DNA from: Phorcus lineatus
Lineage: Eukaryota; Mollusca; Gastropoda; Trochida; Trochidae
Assembly: GCA_921293015.1 (NCBI GenBank)
Contig: OV121081.1
Span: 372,001-436,000 of the forward strand
Length of the DNA: 64,000 nucleotides
Direction of reading: 5' to 3'
The translations under genes were made by a program, and so were the position numbers. The notes beneath the pieces are model-generated. The model had not been told where the DNA came from and made no database searches. It saw nothing but the letters and a program-made list of their open reading frames with translations. Positions 56,901 to 64,000 of the stretch are shown piece by piece. Position 1 is the stretch's first letter; every line of letters begins with the position of its first letter.

Positions 56901-58675
56901 GCTGCAAACTGAAAACTTTTCATCCAATTATATGACATGACGATTGATATCAACTAACTTTTGAGGGGACTTAGGGTATCCATGAAAATTTACTCAATTG
57001 AAGGGATTCTCAAAAATGTCTTTCCATGTCAAATTGTTATTGATCGTGACCACACGTATTATTACTATGAGAGATAATGTTGCTGTGCATACATTTGATC
57101 AGATTCAAAGGAATAACAAACAAACAATTTGTACAGGCACAACACAATTGGAGGCATCAATGTGTAATCTTACGCGCCTTGATTGTTATCAAGTGTTAGT
57201 TTTCAAATTATTTCACATGGTCAATTTGTCTCCTTCCTTTTTTCGACCATGCTAAGCCTAAGACAAAATAATGTTCTTCTGGCCCGATGAATAACTCACA
57301 AAGGGGTTATGACAGGTCTCCGGGTCAGGTCGGGTAGTGAGTGATCGGGTACCCGGGCAGGAAATTTAGACGTGTCCCATCCCTAAAATAAATGTGTTTA
57401 AATCATTTAATAATATAGGTCAGAGTGAAAGGAAACCTTTTAAGCTATCTTAGGCAAAAGTTTAAACTAGTTTTTTTACATGATAAATCACCATTCGTAA
57501 CATGTTTGATTTCAAGTGTAATTAGAGCTCAAAACAACATACTTTTTCTGACAGGTTTTTTATTGTAATAAATATGATATTACGGATTGTTGCAGGATAA
57601 CCGATTCTACATTAAAGAATTTCTTGGTTTCTCCGAGGCAGAACTTCAGAAATTAATTATTGCATGCCCAAAGCTGCTTTTAACAAGTAAGTGAACCTTT
57701 TGCTTATGATCATAAGAGTCAAGCCATGTTGGCATTTAATCTGACTGATATTGTGTTCATGTCAGATGGCGTTGCTTTTTACAGTTAAAATAAAGGCTTC
57801 AGAGGGTCACCAAATCTATGAATTAGAATCCCAATCATCTAAGGAGTCTGTACTGAAGATTTCAGCTTTTTAGGCCTTTAGCTTCTGGAGAAAAAGATGA
57901 AAATATGTTTTTATGGCTCTTACATTGGATGACAGGGTCACCAAATCTATAAATTAGAATCCCTAACAGCTAAGGAGTCTGTGCACAAAGTTTCAGCTCT
58001 CCAGGCCTCTTGCTGCAGGAGAAAAAGATGAAAATAGGTATTTTAGGCATGGTGTATGTGGCCCTTATTAATTATATTGATAAAAAAAGCATGATTCATT
58101 TAAATGTGTTTGTTGCTACACTGGAATTGAAAACTTAATATATAATATAATCATTATATAAGTTTCATTAAGTCTGGACTCAGGGTTTTCAACTTGTGCC
58201 TTTTAAAAATGCAAAGATCGGTTGTCTTGAATCTTGTGGAGATTATTTGTCATGTTCACCATGCTAGCAAACTATATCTTGTAACTAAATTAAAATTTTC
58301 ATGAAGATGCTAGATGACTCTATGTTCTTACATATTTTTCTAGCAAAAACAAAAAACATATGAGATGAAATAGGAAGTGCCATTAATTCTGCTACAGATC
58401 GATACTCTCTGGGACGAAAGTTTGACTATTTGCACAACACGATGCAGCTGGACCACCACACGCTGCTCCAGTGGCCGAAGGTGCTGCTCACACGCCTGCA
58501 TGTCATCCAGCAGCGCCACCGCTTCCTGCTCAGTGTCGGGCGCGCTCAGTACAACCCAGAGAAGGAGAACTATGTGCCGCTACAATCCCTGGTGTCTGGC
58601 AAGGATCAAGATTTCTGTTGGACGGTGGCCAAATGCTCCATCAAACAGTATAACAATTTTCTAAAATCTATTTAG
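53942..58675 (+). CDS. mterf3: mitochondrial transcription termination factor family protein, MTERF3-like (4 exons, 399 aa)
   Basis: MTERF3 acts in the mitochondrial matrix on mtDNA expression and ribosome assembly. Exons: 53942-54704, 54924-54991, 57596-57686, 58398-58675. Introns are GT-AG with phases 1, 0 and 1, and the exons sum to 1200 nt including the stop, close to the family's usual ~415 aa. Residues 1-50 are rich in Arg/Lys and hydroxyl residues and lack acids, fitting a mitochondrial presequence. mTERF helical repeats start near residue 150 (LVELGVDL, KPYLYFLHDVGV, ISKNPLVF) and run to the end. The C-terminal signature VGRAQYNPEKENYVPL and CSIKQYNNFLKSI is typical of MTERF3 rather than MTERF1, 2 or 4. 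Intron 2 contains a pearl-like element. The intron 1 acceptor (TTTGAAG) is pyrimidine-poor, but homology across the join supports it. Confidence 0.9.
55081..56340 (+). mobile_element. pearl-like element (Helitron-associated type), complete copy in mterf3 intron 2
   Basis: Layout in order: a left flank (GAAGTGAGCACAGCTCACAT, then ACCCCCGCTT); about seven tandem core repeats of roughly 170 bp (marker GTTTCCATGGAAACCGCAAA); a microsatellite of GACGGACGGACAGACGGACA type (about 56258-56295); and a right end forming a hairpin (TATACCCCCGCTTAC, loop GCT, GTAAGGCGGGGGTATA; 56306-56339). This matches pearl/mini-me-type non-autonomous elements described from oysters and now grouped with Helitrons. There is no coding capacity. 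The right-end ACCCCCGCTT also appears in the left flank. Confidence 0.8.
57806..58045. repeat. two direct copies of a ~131-bp repeat in mterf3 intron 3
   Basis: GTCACCAAATCTATGAATTA begins at 57806 and recurs at 57937, each followed by AAGGAGTCTGT, TTTCAGCT and GGAGAAAAAGATGAAAATA at matching distances. A third diverged copy begins at 62441. These look like old core repeats of a relative of the pearl-like elements. Confidence 0.75.
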
Positions 58676-58816
58676 GAATTCAACTTGAACTTTTGTGTCA
58701 GCTTGCTTATTGTACATGAATGAAAGTATCAAGTATTAACTCAAGATGTCAGCAATGCTAAATTTTGCAAATTAGTCAGTTGTCAATGCATAATTGACCT
58801 TTAGATTACAGATATA

Positions 58817-58822
58817 AATAAA
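58817..58822 (+). terminator. mterf3: polyadenylation signal AATAAA, probably mterf3
   Basis: AATAAA (in ATATAAATAAAATAATC) lies 142 bases after the stop codon and is the first canonical signal downstream. Confidence 0.6.
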
Positions 58823-58839
58823 ATAATCATTGCTACATT

Positions 58840-61749
58840 TAATCATCCTTGTTACTTACAGTTCAATTAAGAGGTTTAACGGGACAGTCCTATGGGTTGT
58901 TTTTTGTGGAATGAAATTCAAGGGGATAATACCGTTTATACAAATGTCATCAGAACATGGTTGTAACATATCCAAGTTGAAGGAGAGTACTGAGGATATC
59001 ATTGTGGTTGATTCAGATTTTACAACTAGATAAATGAGTGCACATTCTGTGAAATAAAACAAGAATGAGAAAGGAAGCCATACATGGCGCTACAATCTTT
59101 AAAAGCCTCACTACGGCATTACACAGCATTGTTGAATTGTCATATCATAAACCATTTGTTATTTTGTGGATATTATATACATACATAAAGTTTTTTTAAT
59201 AATGTTTTTAAATAAGTAAAAGTACTGCGCCTGTCATGTCATTTTCCCTAAAATCAACATGGCAGACTGTAACCGAAAGATATGTCTCTTTAAATGTAAT
59301 ATTGCTTTGACAACCCAGGCACACCAGAAGAAAATCAAGTGAACTTGTGTTCATATATTGAAATTTTAGACCTAAGAAAAAAATTAAAGGTCACCAAACC
59401 AGAATGTACTGTTTTAATGAAAGGTGCTTATGAAAACATAACCTTCAATAACCTCACCCATAGTAGAAAATCTGACCATTCACTCTTGTGAATGAGATAA
59501 AACTTAACGAGAAGAATCAAAAGTCATTAAGATACTCCTGTTTGTTTATAAATACAAACATAATCAGAATCTTGACACTCAGTCGTTACATGTGATTCGT
59601 ACATTTCTGTGCTACATTTCTGCCAGTTGTAACAAAAACCTCATTTCCATTATTTTAACATAATGAATGCATTAGGACTCTATAATTAAATTGAAAAGCT
59701 CATTGTAAGAAAAGGTTGGATATCCTGATATCAATTTATAGATTTTGTTCACAACTGAAAGGAACATGTTTTTGAAGCAAGTTTGTCAGAAGATATGTTA
59801 ATTCAAGTTCTTTTGCATGCATGTTTATATTAAATTCTATACAAAGTTGATATAGGTGGCCAATGCTTCTTTATAAGAAACAACAATGTGATCTCTTTTA
59901 ATAATTTTATTGTAAAATTCACAAGTAAAATAATCTTGTAAAATTACTGCCAGATACTATTTAGTATTCAGGCAGTAAGCTGACAACAATCCACAAATGA
60001 TGTGGCTGGGACACACAAACTCGCAGATTGATCAGTTTCCCCCCCTCTCCCCATTTCTGAACCCTTTTACAGAAAATGATATTCTTACCTGATACCTTGC
60101 AAGTGAAAATGATGGATGAAGTATCTGAGAAGTAATCATAAACTGAGAATTATACAAAGGAAAGAAAAACCAATTATTGTAAAGCTTTACATGCATGGAC
60201 ATTCAGATATCATTGATGTCATTCTTTACAGAAGAACCATCCACAAACATAGCCCAGTGTCAGATTGCATAAATATACATTGGTTAATTGATTAACTGAT
60301 ATTTATGAACTCTTTATTGATGAGGATGAATAAAGCAATCATAGCAAGACAGAGTCAAACCTGTAATACTAGAGTCATCAATCTTACAGTAGGACATTCA
60401 AGAATAAGAGAAAACTAAATGTTCATTGTGATAAATGGATGTTCATAAAATATTAATTATTGCCAAATTATTCCCTGAATCTTGAGTGAATAATGATAAC
60501 ATAAAGAGAGAACTACTACAGGATTCTTAAATAGCTCATGGGAAAATGCATCTTCTGTTGGCTTGTACTTTGAGTACCTTAAAGGCACTAGTGCACGCTT
60601 TTACGGTTTCATTTGGCTATTTAAAGGTTTACGAGGACATATGCATTCACTTAAACTTTCTATCGATGCAATTAAATACTAAACATTCTTTACAATTTAC
60701 CTGCAATCAACAATGAAAACGTTAAGACAGCCGCTGTCGGCTTGGACATATAATAATCTATGGTTAGTTGTGCACAAACGGATAAATTATTGACACTTTG
60801 GAAACGGCTGAACTAGTATTGTGTGTAGCTATTGAATTTACCTAAACTCTGAACTGAGAACAAATCATGAAATATGTTTTATGAAAGCAATGTTGTAAAT
60901 TAACCCATGTAAAAACACAGTATTAGCATTGTTATTAGATTGACCAAAGCGTCTGCCGTTTCCGCTTTTCTGGTTATGAGCAAAATCTTAATATTTCCGA
61001 CATCATAGTTGTAGTTAATGCGGATTTAATGTAACGTAACATTAAATACTTCCAGCCTTTAAAAATCCACTTTACTCCCTGAATACGTAAATATTTGTTA
61101 AATAACCTACAAGGTAGATTACTTGAGTGAGGATAGTGAGTAATATCAAGAGATATGCAGTATCTGTGCATTCGTTGTGTTTACGAAATATTGGCTTGCA
61201 CTAGTGCATTTAAGTATTATATGGATTGCAGGACTATGTGGAAAGTTACTAAGCTGAAACATGTTATGGGGAATACTTTCAGTGCCTTTAATCTGACAGG
61301 CTAGTATTTGCATAAAGATATTTGACTCAACCAGAGAAAGTATCGCAATCCAAACTGAATCTCTACATGACCAGTTGACACCATGCACATTCATGGATAG
61401 AAACTGTACTGCACTTGTAGTGTAGAAAGTAAGATGTGGTTGCTTAATCATATGTAACAATGTCATCCTCAACTGTTGCAATTTCCCCAGCAAGGTAAAA
61501 CTGGCACCAGTCCAGATCACTGGTCAGTTTAAGCCTTGCCGCATTGTGCCTTCTTTAAAGTACCAGACTCTAGCTTGATACGGCAGATTTTGATAGTCCC
61601 CCTTTTCTGATGGTTGCATCTTTTTGCTTGAGAGGTCATTGTACTCTCCAGCAAGGCTTCAGTTAGCCAGTGAAGGAGACTGGTGCGAATTATTCTTGAG
61701 CGAGAGGTTGCATCTTTAATTGAATACTTAAAAGTTTCTAGATTTCAAT
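58840..61749. other. intergenic between convergent mterf3 and archease
   Basis: Probably contains the archease 3' untranslated region on its right side. Reversed polyA signals (TTTATT on the + strand) occur at several places, so its end is unclear. The 124-codon minus frame at 61146-61520 shows no known motif. Nothing else is recognised. Confidence 0.4.
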
Positions 61750-62266
61750 TTAAATGTCAATAATAACAAAGATTTCATGTTGGCCTTCTTTGTCGTGTAT
61801 CTGCATGTTGGAGTATGTGATGGCCTTCACTTCCGTGCCCTGCAAAAGATGGTCTTATGACAGAAACATCAAACATCTTGCATGAAGTCTTCCTGGCCTT
61901 ACAGGCCTGATGAACAATTAATGTACTTAATGAAAATTAAGGAAAATTTAATTGATGAATTTGATATATGACCCCAAAAAGTAGCCATGAATTAAAGAAA
62001 AAAAATTATTGAAGACATTATATACCTTGATTAAAGCTAAACTTACTTGAGGATGTTTTGTAATGTCAAATGATTCACCATATCTGAAAAAGCAAAATGT
62101 TTCTTTAAGCTGTAGCTTTTAACAAAACCACACTTAATTACTCTGTCCACAACTAAATGTTTTAAATGAAATCAACTTTTCCAAAAATAATTTTATTGAA
62201 ATGCAAAACGTACCCTTCAGCCTTGATTCTGAAATTTTCTTGGTCAAATTCTGTGATCTTGACAAC
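61750..62266 (-). CDS. zbtb8os: archease (tRNA ligase cofactor), last three exons; 5' part outside the window
   Basis: Archease activates the RtcB-type tRNA-splicing ligase complex and allows multiple turnovers. Exons on the minus strand: 62266-62214 (53 nt, ends phase 2), 62083-62047 (37 nt), 61839-61750 (90 nt with TAA). All borders are GT-AG and the phases fit, giving about 59 C-terminal residues of a family of ~150-170 aa. The conserved block KHPQ followed by GTEVKAITYSNMQIH and the terminal FVIIDI are diagnostic for archease. The N-terminal half with the ADV metal-site region is not found up to 64000, so upstream exons must lie beyond the right edge, past the pearl-like element. All exons sit outside the short ORFs that dominate this region. 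Confidence 0.92.
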
Positions 62267-62419
62267 CTGATACATAATTAAAGAAAGTTATTAACATGTG
62301 AAATTTTCAATGTATACTGAATTACGGTCTCTGTAGCTTATTAATCCTTGAAAGCTTTAAGTAGACGATTAAATGGTAACAAAATAGAGTCATTATCTCT
62401 GTAGCTCATCAGGCTTCAT

Positions 62420-63234
62420 AATATTTTATATTAGTGGCCAGTCACCAAATCTAGAATTCATAATCCTTGTGATGTGTGGAGCCAATACACAATAGTTCAG
62501 CTTTATAGCCCTTATCATTCACGTGAAGAAAACTGTACTAGGTTTTTTAGGGCTTTGTTTCTGTCACAATCTATGGCCCTTATAAGAGGCCACAGAATTA
62601 CCAAATCTACGATAACATGTATAGAAGAAAGCAGAGCTCACATACCCTCGTTGCCCGATGAGGTCATAGATTTCCAAAATGGGAAATTACACATCAATGT
62701 GAATATTAACAGTAAGGGAAAAAGTATGGCAGTGGAGTTAACTAAAAAGAGGGAGAAACTGTCATCAACACATGGAGTTAGCCGTCAGAGAAGCAGAATT
62801 TCAGATATTTACATGTATGACCCCTTCATCAGACTGGATGGAGTTTGCTGTTTAAGAAGCATTTTGTATTGTCAAATTTTCAAATTAATTTTCACAAATA
62901 TATATTCTTAACCAAAATCTGGACGAAAGAAACATTCAGCAATTTAGACGTTTTTTATCTTGGATACCTATCGCAATTAAATATCCTTTTTTCTTTTCTT
63001 TAATGTTTCCATAGTGATGTTATCATGTTTAGTATAGGTAATATGTTCAAGATGTCATAACGTCCTTGAAGTGACTGTGTTAGTCATGATTTCACTGAAA
63101 CAAATCAAAATTCCTTCATTGGTCACAGAAAGGGATGATGTTTGATGTAGATATCTTGTAAAGTTTGCCATTTATGTTCCAGACCAAATGTCTTTGTCAT
63201 GTCTGTTTCCATGGAAAACCCAGAAGACAAAACT
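62420..63234. repeat. degenerate pearl-related sequence in an archease intron
   Basis: Diverged forms of pearl-type core repeats are visible: GTCACCAAATCTAGAATTCA at 62441, GCAGAGCTCACATACCCTCG near 62632, GTTTCCATAGTGATGTTATC near 63005, and GTTTCCATGGAAAACCCAGA near 63205. A 145-codon + frame (62474-62911) runs through this and is probably chance. It borders directly on the younger copy starting at 63235. Confidence 0.5.
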
Positions 63235-64000
63235 AACAAGTAAAGAAGTGAGCACAGCTCACATACCCCCGCTTCAAACTATAGTCTGGCTTTCTTTGTT
63301 GGTCTTACCCTCAAAAAGCTCACTTAGGGATCATGGTTGATAAGTGTATTAAGTTTGTTGAAGCTAGCATGTATAGTTTAGAAGATATGCTCAGGAAAAA
63401 GCACTTTGTCAGATAGTCATTGTTTTAGTAACGTTTCCATGTAAAACGCAAAAAATAAAAATAATTTTTTGGTCTTACCCTCAAGAGACGCACCAATATG
63501 GATAAGTGTATGAAGTTTGGTGATGATAGCATGTACGGTTTAGAAGATATACTCCGGACAAAGGACTTAGTCATAAATTCACTGTTTTAGTCATGTTTCC
63601 ATGGAAAGCGCAAAAAAAAATAAAAATCATTTGTTGGTCTAACCCTCAAAAGGCACATCAATGGATCATGGTTGATAAGTGTATGAAGTTTGGTAAAGAT
63701 AGCATGTATAGCTATGAAGATATACTCCGTACAAAGGACTTTGTCACTGTTTAAGTCATGTTTCCATGGAAACCGCAAAAAATAAAAATCATTTGTTGGT
63801 CTAACCCTCAAAAGGCACATCTAGGGATCATGTTTTATAAGTGTATGAAGTTTGATGAAGATAGCATGTATAGTTTAGGATAAATGCTCAGGACAAAGGA
63901 CTTGGTCATAGAGTCACTGTTTTAGTCATGTTTCCATGGAAACCTCAAAAAATAAAAATCATTTGGTGGTCTAACCCTCAAAAGGCACATCTAGGGATCA
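63235..64000 (+). mobile_element. pearl-like element, second copy (cut by the window edge)
   Basis: It starts with the same AACAAGTAAAGAAGTGAGCA left flank as the copy at 55081. About 765 bp are almost identical to 55081-55846, including the particular sequence variants of each successive core repeat and the same shortened fourth repeat. The right end lies outside the window. It is in the same orientation as the first copy, 8.15 kb away. Confidence 0.85.

Noticed and set aside
62474-62911. 145-codon + strand ORF
   Set aside because: It runs through degenerate pearl-type repeat sequence, with no family similarity that I can see.

Overview
The window is eukaryotic. It has AT-rich intergenic DNA, phased GT-AG introns and many interspersed and tandem repeats. 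A lophotrochozoan, most likely a marine mollusc, fits best. That is an inference from two things: pearl-like elements (a core of ~170-bp tandem repeats followed by an ACGG/ACAG microsatellite and a terminal hairpin, a type described from oysters) and tRNA- and 5S-derived SINE-like copies.

Five protein genes can be supported. (1) unc45, + strand, 10352-25138: 20 coding exons that join in phase into a 943-residue myosin chaperone with TPR and UCS regions. (2, 3) Two paralogous NAD(P)H-dependent FMN reductase-family genes, - strand, at 29433-31734 (201 aa) and 46049-49471 (208 aa). Each has three exons with the same intron phases, so they are a tandem duplication now about 14 kb apart. (4) A mitochondrial transcription factor of the MTERF3 type, + strand, 53942-58675: four exons, 399 aa. 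(5) The last three exons of archease (ZBTB8OS), - strand, 61750-62266, with its 5' part beyond the right edge. A possible first exon of a type II membrane protein (- strand, 1520-1696) and a signal-peptide-plus-repeats ORF (3722-4288) are weaker. The genes are unrelated housekeeping or muscle genes and form no obvious pathway.

The rest is mobile and tandem-repeat DNA. 1-10 kb: a frameshifted Ty3/Gypsy pol end, three long hairpins and a TTAA-flanked MITE. The unc45 introns hold a 34-bp satellite (2.6 kb), a 39-bp satellite with telomere-like cores (1.2 kb), two ~1-kb elements in opposite orientation, and a SINE with a perfect 10-bp target-site duplication. 28-43 kb, between and around the reductase genes: three mariner-type pseudogenes, a decayed L1/Tx1-like LINE, a 2.3-kb 18/28-bp satellite and a 5S-derived SINE-like copy. 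43-53 kb: 33-bp and 24-bp minisatellites and LINE 3' ends. 55-64 kb: two nearly identical pearl-like elements.

No new enzymatic system is visible. The most interesting signals are structural: the inverted element pair around unc45 exons 12-18, a scattered family of CG-looped hairpins, a mariner flanked by an inverted copy of its own end, and two pearl-like elements that share the same order of core-repeat variants. Homology calls come from reading conserved motifs, not from database searches.
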